From the NCBI RefSeq assembly GCF_001544835.2, contig NZ_FCNX02000001.1, positions 806,001-870,000 on the forward strand: 64,000 nt of DNA, given 5' to 3'. Position 1 is the first letter of the stretch; each line of letters starts with the position of its first letter. The notes under the pieces are model-generated. The model did not search any database and was not told where the DNA came from. It worked only from the letters and a program-made list of their open reading frames with translations. Source of the stretch: Caballeronia fortuita (GTDB lineage: Bacteria > Pseudomonadota > Gammaproteobacteria > Burkholderiales > Burkholderiaceae). Shown one piece after another: positions 18,507 through 26,861 of the stretch. A program made the translations under genes and the position numbers.

Positions 18507-19454
18507 TCATAGCGCGATAATCCGCTCGACCGCCGCCACCGCCCGCTCCGTCGCATCCCGCGCGCAGCAATCCACCACGATTCGCTCCGGCATCGCCCGC
18601 AGCCACGTCAACTGGCGCTTGCACAACTGCCGCGTCGCGAAGATGCCTTTGTCGCGCATCTCGTCGTAGCGCGTCGCGCCGTCGAGATACTCCCACGCTT
18701 GCCGATAGCCGACGCAACGCATCGACGGCATCGACAGATCCAGATCGCCGCGCGCACGCAGCGCCCTTACTTCGTCGATAAAACCGTGTGCGAGCATCGC
18801 ATCGAAACGCGCGGCGATGCGCGCGTGCAGCACCGCGCGATCCGACGGCTCCAGCGCGATCGGCACGAAGCGATACGGCGTATCCGCTTCCTGAGCGCGG
18901 GGCGCGGCAAGCAGCGCGGACATGGGCTGGCCGGACAGCATGAATATTTCGAGCGCGCGCTGAATGCGCTGCGAATCGTTCGGCGCGAGGCGCGCGGCGG
19001 TTTGCGGATCGATCGCCGCGAGGCGCGCATGCAGCGCGGGCCAGCCGTCGCGGGCGGCGTCGGCATCGAGCGTGGCGCGCACGTCGGCATCGGCGGTCGG
19101 CAGATCGTTCAGCCCTTGCGTCAGCGCCTTGTAGTACAGCATCGTGCCGCCGACCAGCAACGGCACGTTCCCGCGCGCGACGATCTCACCGACGAGCCGC
19201 AGCGCATCGGCTCGAAACTGCGCGGCGGAATAGGTGTCGGCGGGATCGATGATGTCGATCAGATGATGCGGCGCCGCCGCGCGTTCTTCCGCGTTCGGCT
19301 TGGCCGTGCCGATATCCATCTCGCGATACACCAGCGCCGAATCCACGCTGACGATCTCGACCGGATGCCGCGCCGCGAACGCCAGCGCCGCCGCCGTTTT
19401 TCCCGATGCGGTCGGCCCGAGCAGGCACGCCACGGGCAAGGCTGAAGCGCTCAT
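18507..19454 (-). CDS. miaA: tRNA dimethylallyltransferase
   Basis: MiaA adds an isopentenyl group to A37 of tRNAs that read codons starting with U, the first step toward ms2i6A. It has 315 residues. The P-loop is GPTASGKTA (13-21), followed by [39 protein letters not shown] and the tRNA-binding [10 protein letters not shown] and [14 protein letters not shown]. Its ATG overlaps the mutL stop by four bases, so the two are co-translated, an order found in many proteobacteria. Confidence 0.97.
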   Translation of the reverse strand: MSASALPVACLLGPTASGKTAAALAFAARHPVEIVSVDSALVYREMDIGTAKPNAEERAAAPHHLIDIIDPADTYSAAQFRADALRLVGEIVARGNVPLLVGGTMLYYKALTQGLNDLPTADADVRATLDADAARDGWPALHARLAAIDPQTAARLAPNDSQRIQRALEIFMLSGQPMSALLAAPRAQEADTPYRFVPIALEPSDRAVLHARIAARFDAMLAHGFIDEVRALRARGDLDLSMPSMRCVGYRQAWEYLDGATRYDEMRDKGIFATRQLCKRQLTWLRAMPERIVVDCCARDATERAVAAVERIIAL

Positions 19455-21388
19455 TGGCCGCGCATGAAAAGGCGGTCGAGATCGGCGAGCGTGAGCTGAT
19501 ACCACGTCGGCCGGCCGTGATTGCACTGATCGGCGCGCTCGGTCGCTTCCATCTGGCGCAGAAGCGCGTTCATTTCGTCGAGCGTGAGGCGCCGATTCGC
19601 GCGCACCGCGTTGTGACACGCGAGCGTGCCGAGCAGTTCGTGCTGACGCTCGGTGAGCACGCGCGAGCCGCCGTAGGCGTGCAGATCGGCGAGCACGGCG
19701 CGCGCGAGCGATTGCAGATCCGCGTCTTTCAGCAAGGCGGGCACGGCGCGGATCGCGATCGATGTCGGCGACAGCACCGCGAGATCGAAGCCGAGCGCAT
19801 CGAGCGTCTCGCGCTCTTCCTCGACGATGCCGATCTCGACAGGCTCCGCCGTCATCGATACGGGAATCAGGAGCGGCTGCACCGCGATCGCGCGATCGGC
19901 GAGCGCGTGCTTGAACTGCTCGTAGAGAATGCGCTCGTGCGCGGCGTGCATGTCGACGATCACGAGACCATGCGCGTTCTGCGCGAGCACATAGATGCCG
20001 TGGATCTGCCCGACGGCGAAGCCCAGCGGCTGTTCGTCGGCGTAATCGAGCGCGCTGTCGTTCGCCATCAGCGGCGCGGAAGGCGTCTGCGTCGGCGTGG
20101 GATAAGCCGCCCCGGAGGAAGCGGACGCGCCGGCATCCTTGCGGCCGAACAGCGCGTCATAGAGCGCGAGCGGCTGCGCGACGGGCAGCGTGCCCTGCGT
20201 CATGCGCGACTGGCGCATCCAGTTGGTGCCGTTTTCGCTCTTCAACGTGAGCGAATCCGGCGTGCCCGAAAACGGCTTCGCGCTGAACGATGCCGGCCCG
20301 GTCGGCTGCAATTGCGCCGCGTGCCCGCCCGCCGTGGTCTCCGGTGACGCGCCGGCATGCCGCGCCAGCGCACGCTGCACGGCGTGAAACACGTATTGAT
20401 GAATCGAGCGCGAATCGCGAAAGCGCACTTCTATCTTCGACGGATGCACGTTCACATCGACGGATTCGGGCGGCAGATCGAGAAACAGCACGTACGCCGG
20501 ATAGCGATTGCCATGCAGCACGTCTTCATACGCGGCGCGCACGGCGTGCGTGAGCAGCTTGTCGCGCACGAAACGGCCGTTCACGAAGAAATACTGCTGA
20601 TCGGCGCGGCCGCGGCTCGCCGTCGGCAAGCCGGCGCAACCGTAGACGGCAAGCGGCCCGGCGCGCTCGTCGAGCGGCAGATGCGCGGTTTCGAAGACCT
20701 CGCCGAGAATCTTCGCGACGCGCGTCTGCGGGTCGCTCGCGTTCCAGTGCTCGACGGCTTTGCCGTTGTGCATCACCGAAATCGCGACGTCGGGCCGTGC
20801 GAGCGCCGTGCGCCGGATGACGTCGAGGCAATGACCGAGTTCAGTCTGCTCGCTCTTCAGGAACTTGCGGCGCGCGGGCGTGTTGAAGTACAGCTCGCGC
20901 ACTTCCATCGTCGTGCCGACGGTGCCCGCGGCCGGCGAGATCGCGCCGGTCTGCGCGTCGATGCGCGTCGCGTGCGCGCAGCTCTCGGTGCGGCTCGTGA
21001 TGAACAATTCGGCGACCGACGCGATCGACGCGATCGCCTCGCCGCGAAATCCGAGCGTCGCGACGGCTTCGAGTTCCGCGAGCGAGCGGATCTTGCTCGT
21101 CGCATGGCGCAGGAGCGCGAGCGGCAATTCGCCGGGCGGGATGCCGCAGCCGTCGTCGGCGACCACGATGCGTTTCACGCCGCCTTCGTCGAGCGTGATG
21201 CGCAGCGTCGTCGCGCCGGCGTCGAGTGCGTTTTCCAGCAGTTCCTTGACGACCGACGCGGGCCGCTCCACCACTTCGCCAGCGGCGATCTGGCTGATGA
21301 GCTGGTCGGGCAGCTGCGCGATGGCGCGCGAACGGCGCACGGCATCGGCTGTCAAAGCGCCAGCGGAGGTTTCGTTGAGGTCGGACAT
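19451..21388 (-). CDS. mutL: DNA mismatch repair protein MutL
   Basis: MutL couples mismatch recognition by MutS to strand cleavage. It has 645 residues. The N-terminal GHKL ATPase has [20 protein letters not shown] and GFRGEALA-type motifs; the linker (about 340-450) is low-complexity. The C-terminal domain contains [12 protein letters not shown], which matches the MutL endonuclease metal-site pattern D-x-HA-x2-E-x4-E, as expected in lineages without MutH. The start [10 protein letters not shown] at 21388 is preferred over an upstream frame extension to 21448. It is coupled to miaA downstream. Confidence 0.97.
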   Translation of the reverse strand: MSDLNETSAGALTADAVRRSRAIAQLPDQLISQIAAGEVVERPASVVKELLENALDAGATTLRITLDEGGVKRIVVADDGCGIPPGELPLALLRHATSKIRSLAELEAVATLGFRGEAIASIASVAELFITSRTESCAHATRIDAQTGAISPAAGTVGTTMEVRELYFNTPARRKFLKSEQTELGHCLDVIRRTALARPDVAISVMHNGKAVEHWNASDPQTRVAKILGEVFETAHLPLDERAGPLAVYGCAGLPTASRGRADQQYFFVNGRFVRDKLLTHAVRAAYEDVLHGNRYPAYVLFLDLPPESVDVNVHPSKIEVRFRDSRSIHQYVFHAVQRALARHAGASPETTAGGHAAQLQPTGPASFSAKPFSGTPDSLTLKSENGTNWMRQSRMTQGTLPVAQPLALYDALFGRKDAGASASSGAAYPTPTQTPSAPLMANDSALDYADEQPLGFAVGQIHGIYVLAQNAHGLVIVDMHAAHERILYEQFKHALADRAIAVQPLLIPVSMTAEPVEIGIVEEERETLDALGFDLAVLSPTSIAIRAVPALLKDADLQSLARAVLADLHAYGGSRVLTERQHELLGTLACHNAVRANRRLTLDEMNALLRQMEATERADQCNHGRPTWYQLTLADLDRLFMRGQ

Positions 21389-21600
21389 GGCGAAATTATA
21401 ACGATTCGCAACGTGGCGTCTTTTTTGCCGCCCGGGGATCGCCCGCATCCGTCCATGCCCGCCAACACGTCGCGCGATGGCGTTTCGAGACCGCTTTTTT
21501 ACCCGATGCGACGCGTCACTTCGGTATCATGGCGCGACTCCCGCATTCGTTGCCGATGCGCCGCTTTTCCGGCGCCGGCTTACTTTTTGAGGAAAGATTT

Positions 21601-22260
21601 TTGGACACGTTGCTGCAATTCCTGGGACTCATCCTTCACATCGACAAGTCGCTCGGTGTCTTCATCCAGAATTACGGCGCCTGGGTCTACGCGGTGTTGT
21701 TCCTGATCGTGTTCTGCGAAACCGGGCTCGTCGTGTTTCCGTTCCTGCCGGGCGATTCGCTGCTGTTCATCGGCGGCGCGTTCGCGGCATCGCACGAGAT
21801 GGACCTGTTCGCGCTGATCGTGCTCCTGCTCATCGCGGCGGTGACCGGCAACACGGTGAATTACTGGATCGGCCGCGCCATCGGACCAAAAGTCTTCGAC
21901 ACGAACATTCCCGTGCTCGAACGCTTTCTCGACCGCGCCGCGCTGCAAAAGACCCACAACTTCTATGACAAGCACGGCGGCAAGACCATCGTGATCGCGC
22001 GTTTCGTGCCGGTGGTGCGGACGTTCGCGCCGTTCGTCGCGGGCGTCTCGTCGATGAGTCACGCGCGCTTTCAGCTCTTCAATATCGTGGGCGCGCTGAT
22101 CTGGGTGCTGCTGCTCGTGTTGCTCGGCTATTTCTTCGGCAACATTCCGTTCATCAAGCAGTATCTGAACGTGATCGTGCTGGTGGGAATCGGCGCCGCG
22201 ATCGTGCCGGTCGCGCTTGGTGCGCTGTGGAAGATGAGCCGTCGGAATTCGAAGGCTTGA
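21601..22260 (+). CDS. DedA family membrane protein
   Basis: An inner-membrane protein of 219 residues of the DedA/SNARE-associated (VTT) family, thought to help flip phospholipids or undecaprenyl phosphate and to support the proton motive force. It has five or six hydrophobic segments. Typical motifs are FCETGLVVFPFLPGDSLLF, GNTVNYWIGR, and the conserved Arg-rich RFVPVVRTFAPFVAGVSSM. The best start is the TTG at 21601, which follows GAGGAAAG at a good distance and yields MDTLLQFLGL; an ATG at 21529 would add 24 unconserved residues. Confidence 0.92.
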   Translation: MDTLLQFLGLILHIDKSLGVFIQNYGAWVYAVLFLIVFCETGLVVFPFLPGDSLLFIGGAFAASHEMDLFALIVLLLIAAVTGNTVNYWIGRAIGPKVFDTNIPVLERFLDRAALQKTHNFYDKHGGKTIVIARFVPVVRTFAPFVAGVSSMSHARFQLFNIVGALIWVLLLVLLGYFFGNIPFIKQYLNVIVLVGIGAAIVPVALGALWKMSRRNSKA

Positions 22261-22315
22261 GGAAGGTCGTGCGCGAGGCCGTCGAATGCCGGCCTCGTCA
22301 ACGCCGCCAGGGCGT

Positions 22316-22576
22316 TTATCCGCGCCGGAACAGGCGGATGATGAAAAGCAGCACGACCGCGCCGATCACTGCGGTAATCAGCGTGCCGAGGATGCCGCCC
22401 CCAAACGAGATGCCGAGCGTGCCGAAGATCCATCCGCCGATCACGCCGCCGACGATGCCGACCAAGATGTCGACGATCACGCCGAAGCCGCTGCCGTTCA
22501 TGATGAGACCGGCGAGCCAGCCGGCCACGCCGCCGATAATCAGGCTGAGGATGATTCCATGTTGCATGATGTGCAT
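22316..22576 (-). CDS. GlsB/YeaQ/YmgE family stress-response membrane protein
   Basis: A small membrane protein of 86 residues made almost wholly of three hydrophobic, glycine-rich helices (ILSLIIGGVAGWLAGLIM, ILVGIVGGVIGGWIFG, TLITAVIGAVVLLFIIRLF). This is the transglycosylase-associated protein family, induced by general stress or acid in several bacteria; its biochemical role is unknown. It converges on the DedA gene and has no operon partner. The start at MHIMQHGI fits the family length. Confidence 0.9.
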   Translation of the reverse strand: MHIMQHGIILSLIIGGVAGWLAGLIMNGSGFGVIVDILVGIVGGVIGGWIFGTLGISFGGGILGTLITAVIGAVVLLFIIRLFRRG

Positions 22577-22896
22577 GGACTGAGACTCCTGTGGAATTGA
22601 AGAAACGCGGGACGCAGGCGGAACCTGCATCCGGGCGCGGGCAATGTAGCGGAATTGAACGTGGCGGGGGGGCTGTGAACTGTCAAGGATTGTCGATGCC
22701 ACCCGCTACCTATCGCCCACGCGACAGGCAACGCATGGCGAGAGCGGTTTCCGTCAAAAATTTAGAATGCCAAAGGGTTTGGCCGGGCTTTGACGGAGTG
22801 TGTCGTTTAGGTCACTGAGGCGAATTTGTTTCTGTAATGTTTTATGCTGGCGGAATTGTGGTTGTTCAGAATTTGAGAGTCGTGTGGGGCGGGCGG
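22577..22896. other. Divergent intergenic region
   Basis: These 320 bases separate the GlsB-like gene (minus) from the small putative lipoprotein (plus). I see no gene. The stretch near 22760-22860 is less GC-rich, with TTTAGAATGC and TTTATGCTGG, and may hold the promoter of the lipoprotein gene. Confidence 0.4.
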
Positions 22897-23016
22897 ATGC
22901 GCGCCGTGGGAAAAGCCTCGGTTGCGCTGGCATTCGCGGGGCTGCTCTCCGGGTGTGGCATCCTCCGATGCGGCGGCACGGCGTTGTACGGCGTGGCGAT
23001 CAGCGTCTGCGCGTAA
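22897..23016 (+). CDS. Putative small lipoprotein, 39 aa
   Basis: The frame encodes a 39-residue peptide: a short basic N-terminus (MRAVGK), a hydrophobic segment and a lipobox LLSGC followed by GILRCGGTALYGVAI, ending at tandem TAA TAA stops. This is the layout of a bacterial lipoprotein whose mature part is only about 20 residues. It is followed after about 55 bases by another lipoprotein gene in a different frame. I know of no named family for it; short lipoproteins with a GGTALYGVA-like tail may occur in related genomes. The lipobox and double stop support it; the short length limits certainty. Confidence 0.5.
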   Translation: MRAVGKASVALAFAGLLSGCGILRCGGTALYGVAISVCA

Positions 23017-23072
23017 TAATCGAGCCGCGCGAGCGCGTGGCCGGCAAGTTGAAAAAGTTGAAGACGACAAGC

Positions 23073-24014
23073 ATGGGAAAGCGGGTTGTGATGCACAAGG
23101 AAGTTTTCGGATCGAACGCGCGCGGGGCGATCGCGGGCTTGATGCTCGGCGCGGTAGCGGCGGCGGGGCTGACGGGATGTTCATCGACGCCGCGCACGCC
23201 CGCGCCGATCGTCGAAAGCTCGGCGATGAGCGCGCCGCCGGTCGTGCAAAGCAGCGCGCCTGCCGTGACGCCCGCGCCGGTCGTGCCGCTCGCGTCCGCG
23301 ACGCCCGCGCCCGTCGAGGCGGGCTTCTATCGCGTTAAACCGGGCGACACGCTCTACGCCATCTCGCGCACCTTCAAACAGAAGCCGGCCGATCTGGCCA
23401 GGTGGAACACGCTGCCCGAGAGCAGGCAGGTGAACGTCGGACAGGTATTGCGCGTGGCGCCGCCGGGTGTGGCGACGACGGCGAGTTCCACGAGTTCCGC
23501 GAGTTCCACGAACGCCGGATCGAAGATGGCGCAGCCGCCGCTTTTGCCGACGCCGGAAAGCTCGGTCGCGCAGAAGCCTGTGGCCGAAAAGCCCGCCGCT
23601 CAAAGCGAAGAACATCAGCCGGCAGTCACCGCGAGCGCGGCCAAAGGCACGTTCGTGTGGCCCGTGCACGGCGATGTCGTGCGCAAGTTCGGCGCGAGCG
23701 GCAACAAGGGCATCGACATCGAAGGAAAGGTCGGGCAGCCGGTCAAGGCGGCGGCGTCGGGCAAGGTGGTGTACGCGGGCAGCGGCTTGCGTTCCTACGG
23801 GCGCATGATCATCGTCAAGCACAGCAACGACTATCTGACCGCCTATGCGTACAACGACAAACTGCTCGTGAAGGAGGGCGACACTGTGAAGCAGGGCGCC
23901 ACGATCGCGGACATGGGCACGGGGCCGGGCGGCACACCGTCGCTGCATTTCGAAGTGAGAAAGTCGGGCGCGGCGGTCGATCCGGTGCCGCTGCTCGGCG
24001 CGGCGGGCGGCTGA
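23073..24014 (+). CDS. LysM / M23 peptidase-domain lipoprotein (NlpD-like)
   Basis: An outer-membrane lipoprotein of about 313 residues. The N-terminus has a signal with lipobox LTGC. A LysM peptidoglycan-binding domain follows (YRVKPGDTLYAISRTF to VGQVLRVAPPG), then a Ser/Thr/Pro-rich linker containing a short tandem repeat, then an M23 (LytM) domain (FVWPVHGDVVRKFG, GNKGIDIEGKVGQPV, LHFEVRKSG). The usual zinc ligands of active M23 enzymes (HxxxD and HxH) are not seen, as in NlpD and EnvC, which activate amidases at division rather than cut peptidoglycan. Starts at 23073 or 23091 are both possible. Confidence 0.87.
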   Translation: MGKRVVMHKEVFGSNARGAIAGLMLGAVAAAGLTGCSSTPRTPAPIVESSAMSAPPVVQSSAPAVTPAPVVPLASATPAPVEAGFYRVKPGDTLYAISRTFKQKPADLARWNTLPESRQVNVGQVLRVAPPGVATTASSTSSASSTNAGSKMAQPPLLPTPESSVAQKPVAEKPAAQSEEHQPAVTASAAKGTFVWPVHGDVVRKFGASGNKGIDIEGKVGQPVKAAASGKVVYAGSGLRSYGRMIIVKHSNDYLTAYAYNDKLLVKEGDTVKQGATIADMGTGPGGTPSLHFEVRKSGAAVDPVPLLGAAGG

Positions 24015-24040
24015 CGTCGCGCGCGGCAAGGGGATCGAAG

Positions 24041-24601
24041 GTGAAGAAGATCATGATCGCCGCGTTGATCGCGGCATCGTCGGCATCGATGCTTTCCGGC
24101 TGCGATCAGCAGCAGAGCGAGGATGCGATGAACAAGTTCAAGGCGTTTTTCAACGCGGTGAAGCCGGACAATCTGCTGCTCAAGAATCTGCAGCCCGGCG
24201 TGACGACCGAGGCGCAAATCCGCGACCAGATGGGCGAGCCCGAAACGGAGCGCACGTACACCGACGGCAGCAAGCGCCTCGAATATCCACGCGGGCCGGC
24301 GGGAACGACCACCTACATGGTCGATCTCGATGCGAGCGGCCGCTTCGTCTCCGTGACGCAGGCGCTCACCGCCGAGAACATCGCGAAGGTCCGTCCCGGC
24401 ATGACGATGGACGAAGTCCGCCGCCTGCTCGGCAAGCCGACCGAGATCGCGGAGTATCGGCTGAAGAAGGAGCGCGTCTGGAGCTGGCACTGGCTGGAAG
24501 ACGGCGTGAATCAGGACGCGATGTTCAACGCGCACTTCGGACCGGACGGCGTCGTCGTGACGACTTCGCGCTCCGAAGCGATTCGCGGCGGCCAGCGCTA
24601 A
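24041..24601 (+). CDS. BamE/SmpA-like outer-membrane lipoprotein
   Basis: A lipoprotein of 186 residues. The GTG start at 24041 gives the basic leader MKKIMIAALIAAS and a lipobox LSGC; the ATG at 24053 would lose the lysines. The body has two copies of the SmpA/OmlA pattern: LQPGVTTEAQIRDQMGEP and VRPGMTMDEVRRLLGKPTE. BamE-like proteins bind or stabilise outer-membrane complexes. This is a duplicated-domain relative, not necessarily BamE itself. It lies 26 bases after the NlpD-like gene and is likely co-transcribed. Confidence 0.82.
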   Translation: MKKIMIAALIAASSASMLSGCDQQQSEDAMNKFKAFFNAVKPDNLLLKNLQPGVTTEAQIRDQMGEPETERTYTDGSKRLEYPRGPAGTTTYMVDLDASGRFVSVTQALTAENIAKVRPGMTMDEVRRLLGKPTEIAEYRLKKERVWSWHWLEDGVNQDAMFNAHFGPDGVVVTTSRSEAIRGGQR

Positions 24602-24620
24602 TTTTCCGCGCACGAAGAAG

Positions 24621-25007
24621 ATGAGCGATCTGGCTGTCTCCAACACGCGCGTTCGTCTGATGGACGAAGCGTCGAATTTTCGCGAACTGGCAAGGCGCAA
24701 TCCCGCCGAAGCGACGATATCCCGTTGGGATTGCGACCGCGGTCATCGCTGGGACAAGACGCTCGACCTCGCGCGGAACGTTCGCTGCATGAACTGCGCG
24801 GCCGAGCGCCGCGAGCTGGAAACGAATCGTCTGCGTGAAATCGCGAGCGTGCGCGGCGGCGCGCTGCTTTCGCGCCACTATGTCGATGCCACGACGCCCT
24901 TGCAGTGGCAATGCGCCTACGGCCACGAGTGGGAAGCGCGGCCTGATGTAGTGGCGCGTCACTGGTGCGCCGATTGCGCGCGCACGGTGTTCGCAGGCAT
25001 CCGCTAA
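24621..25007 (+). CDS. Tandem zinc-ribbon protein, 128 aa
   Basis: I do not know its function. The protein has two copies of one metal-binding pattern with identical spacing: C-x3-H-x13-C-x2-C, at Cys38/His42/Cys56/Cys59 and at Cys98/His102/Cys116/Cys119. Each includes a GHxW core (GHRWD, GHEWE). This resembles the treble-clef or zinc-ribbon repeats seen near DNA-binding and restriction-like proteins. There is no signal peptide, so it acts in the cytoplasm. It lies 20 bases after the BamE-like gene and is followed by a terminator, so it may be the last gene of that unit. Confidence 0.75.
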   Translation: MSDLAVSNTRVRLMDEASNFRELARRNPAEATISRWDCDRGHRWDKTLDLARNVRCMNCAAERRELETNRLREIASVRGGALLSRHYVDATTPLQWQCAYGHEWEARPDVVARHWCADCARTVFAGIR

Positions 25008-25032
25008 CTCGCGGTTTGCGCGCGCAAAAGAA

Positions 25033-25057
25033 AAAAGCCGGCGAATGCCGGCTTTTG
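25033..25057. terminator. Bidirectional rho-independent terminator
   Basis: AAAAGCCGGC (25033-25042) pairs with GCCGGCTTTT (25047-25056) around a GAAT loop, about 26 bases after the zinc-ribbon gene stop. Flanking A and T tracts allow use on both strands. Confidence 0.9.
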
Positions 25058-25332
25058 AGCTTCTTTGTCGGGGCGCTGGCCTCTTTCGCCTGCGACTCGC
25101 CGCACCGTTGGCAAAAACTCGCGCTTTGCTTTTTTATTCTTGCGCTTTGCTTTTACCCACGGCCGGATCGAGTGCCGCCCATCCTGTTCGTCGGTCTCTC
25201 AGCGCGTTATGTTGCTTCCCCCCGTGCGCTGGAATAAGTGTTGCAAAACGCGATTCCTAAGAATGTACGCTCGCAAACACACTCATTCATTGATAAGCGC
25301 ATTACGGGAAAGCCCGATTCCCCCGCGATTTC
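25058..25332. other. Lower-GC intergenic region with a direct repeat
   Basis: No gene is supported here. GCGCTTTGCTTTT occurs at 25121-25133 and again at 25142-25154 (21 bases apart) in a T-rich tract that stands out from the GC-rich surroundings. The next gene converges from the right, so the tract is not an obvious promoter. Confidence 0.5.
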
Positions 25333-25824
25333 TTACTCCGCCGACGCCACCGCCTGAGCGCGCCCGACGCCCGAGCGCATGTTCGCCGCGACGAGCGATT
25401 GCGTGACCATGCGCGCTTCGGCTTGCGCGATGTGTTCGAGCGTCGCGTCTTCGAGCTGCATCGCGAAGACGTCGAGGCCGGCGCACAGTCGCGCGTGTTC
25501 GTCGGCGCCGAGCGACCAGACTGCTTCAGCCGAATGCCGCGCGTCCAGTTCGACGAGCGCCTCGTGCGCGGACGTGATGTCGTCCTCGCACTCCGGCGCG
25601 TGGCCGAGCTGGCACAACTCTTCGGCGACCAGCATGTGACGGCACAGCGTCATGAATAGCGGCTGCGAGCCGTGTCCGCGATAGAACGCGTCGAGCGCGA
25701 CGTAGCAGCGCAGCAGCATCGCGTCGATCATCGGTTCGCGCGCGGCGCGGCTGTAGGTCAGCGCCCGCAGCAGCGGAGACATCGCAGGACGGGTGGATTT
25801 CATGTTCGTCGATTTCTTCTTCAC
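25333..25824 (-). CDS. Conserved hypothetical protein, 163 aa
   Basis: I do not recognise the family. The protein is mostly helical, begins MKKKSTNMKSTRP and includes PMIDAMLLRCYVALDAFYRGHG, FMTLCRHMLVAEELCQLGHAPE and HEALVELDARH. There is no signal peptide or membrane segment. The GTG at 25824 follows GGGAGC at good spacing; an in-frame ATG at 25803 is an alternative and the frame upstream of the GTG is arginine-rich. GC3-rich codon use is like its neighbours. It may be a regulatory or adaptor protein, but nothing in the sequence proves this. Confidence 0.6.
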   Translation of the reverse strand: MKKKSTNMKSTRPAMSPLLRALTYSRAAREPMIDAMLLRCYVALDAFYRGHGSQPLFMTLCRHMLVAEELCQLGHAPECEDDITSAHEALVELDARHSAEAVWSLGADEHARLCAGLDVFAMQLEDATLEHIAQAEARMVTQSLVAANMRSGVGRAQAVASAE

Positions 25825-25959
25825 GGCAGCTCCCGAAAGAGTGAATTGCGCGGGCCGCGCGGATCGCCGCGCCGGGTCCTCGATGCGCTGGATGCGTCTG
25901 GCGTTGAAAGCATCATCGCACCGCAAAATTAGCTGTTTCTTAAGGCGCGCGCCGCTCGC

Positions 25960-26670
25960 TCACGCGGGCGTCAACGTTTCCCCGGACACGTGCACCCTCT
26001 GTCCGACCGCGACGCCCGGCGCGGCTTCGTAGTTGAAACTGCGCACGCTGCCGTCGTTCATGCGGACCTGCACCTGATATGTCGTCGACTTGTGAACGAC
26101 GTGCTCGATCTGATTGCCTGCCAGCCCGCCGCCGATTGCGCCGATGATCGTCGCCGCCGTCCGTCCGCGGCCATTGCCGATCTGCGTGCCCGCGAGCCCG
26201 CCGACCACCGCGCCGCCGATCGCGCCGAGGCCCGTCGTCGGCTGCGCGGTCTGCACCGCGTTGACGGCGGTGACTTCGCCGGCGTACGGATCGTAGGCGG
26301 GCGCGGGAGGCTGCGCGTACGACGTGCTCTCCTGCGACGGCGCGGGCTTGCGCACCGGCGTCGGATGATGCCCGCGCACCGCGCGCGGCACCGATGCGGC
26401 GGGCTGCGTTGCGGGCTGCGTTGCGGGCTGTGACGCCGACTGTGAAGCCTGAGCGACGTGCGCGGGCGCGACGGTCCCAGCGGTTTGCGCATCGACGAGC
26501 GGCGCCGCGGTGACGTTCGCGGCGCTCGCTTTCGACGACGGCAGCAAGCCCGTCATCGCGGCGATGCCTGTTCCGCACGCAAGGATGACCGACACGGCGG
26601 CTGCCGCGACGAGCGGATGGATGCGCGACGGCTTCGGTTGAATCTCGTGAATCTCGGATGCGGCGTTCAT
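25960..26670 (-). CDS. Glycine-zipper 2TM-domain protein
   Basis: An envelope protein of 236 residues. A hydrophobic anchor near residues 20-45 (VAAAAAVSVILACG...) is followed by an Ala/Gln/Pro-rich linker with a (Gln-Pro-Ala-Thr) repeat. The glycine-zipper region GAIGGAVVGGLAGTQIGNG and IIGAIGGGLAGNQIE follows, then a small C-terminal beta domain (YQVQVRMNDGSVRSFNY, VGQRVHVSGE). This is the SlyB/YgdR-like or Rickettsia 17-kDa-type layout. Such proteins sit in or between the membranes and are often stress-induced. The ATG at 26670 has a preceding AGGAG-type site. Confidence 0.82.
   Translation of the reverse strand: MNAASEIHEIQPKPSRIHPLVAAAAVSVILACGTGIAAMTGLLPSSKASAANVTAAPLVDAQTAGTVAPAHVAQASQSASQPATQPATQPAASVPRAVRGHHPTPVRKPAPSQESTSYAQPPAPAYDPYAGEVTAVNAVQTAQPTTGLGAIGGAVVGGLAGTQIGNGRGRTAATIIGAIGGGLAGNQIEHVVHKSTTYQVQVRMNDGSVRSFNYEAAPGVAVGQRVHVSGETLTPA
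26401..26436. repeat. 12-bp tandem repeat in the glycine-zipper gene linker
   Basis: GGGCTGCGTTGC is present twice exactly (26401-26412, 26413-26424) and a third time with changes (26425-26436). On the minus strand it encodes Ala-Thr-Gln-Pro units. It keeps the reading frame. Confidence 0.8.
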
Positions 26671-26793
26671 GGCAGCGACTCCTGTGGGTGCCTGCCAGCT
26701 ATAACGCCGTGCAGCGGCGGCGGTGGACGCGATTGCTGTGACATTTGTAAGCAAAAGTCGCGGCGCGCGGTGGAGCAGGATCGGCTAGGGTGA

Positions 26794-26835
26794 ATACATA
26801 TGTTGCGTTAATTTTGTCGATGGCAACATATGTAT
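26794..26835. promoter_or_regulatory. Paired ACATATGT operator-like sites before the binding-protein gene
   Basis: ATACATATGTTGC (26794-26806) and GCAACATATGTAT (26823-26835) are exact inverted copies, with centres 30 bases apart, about three turns of DNA. Each has the palindromic core ACATATGT. They lie 27-68 bases before the ATG at 26862. The same core recurs upstream of the aminotransferase operon (31217-31230), which suggests a shared transcription factor. Confidence 0.7.
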
Positions 26836-26861
26836 CATCACACACGAAAAATGAGGTCTAC

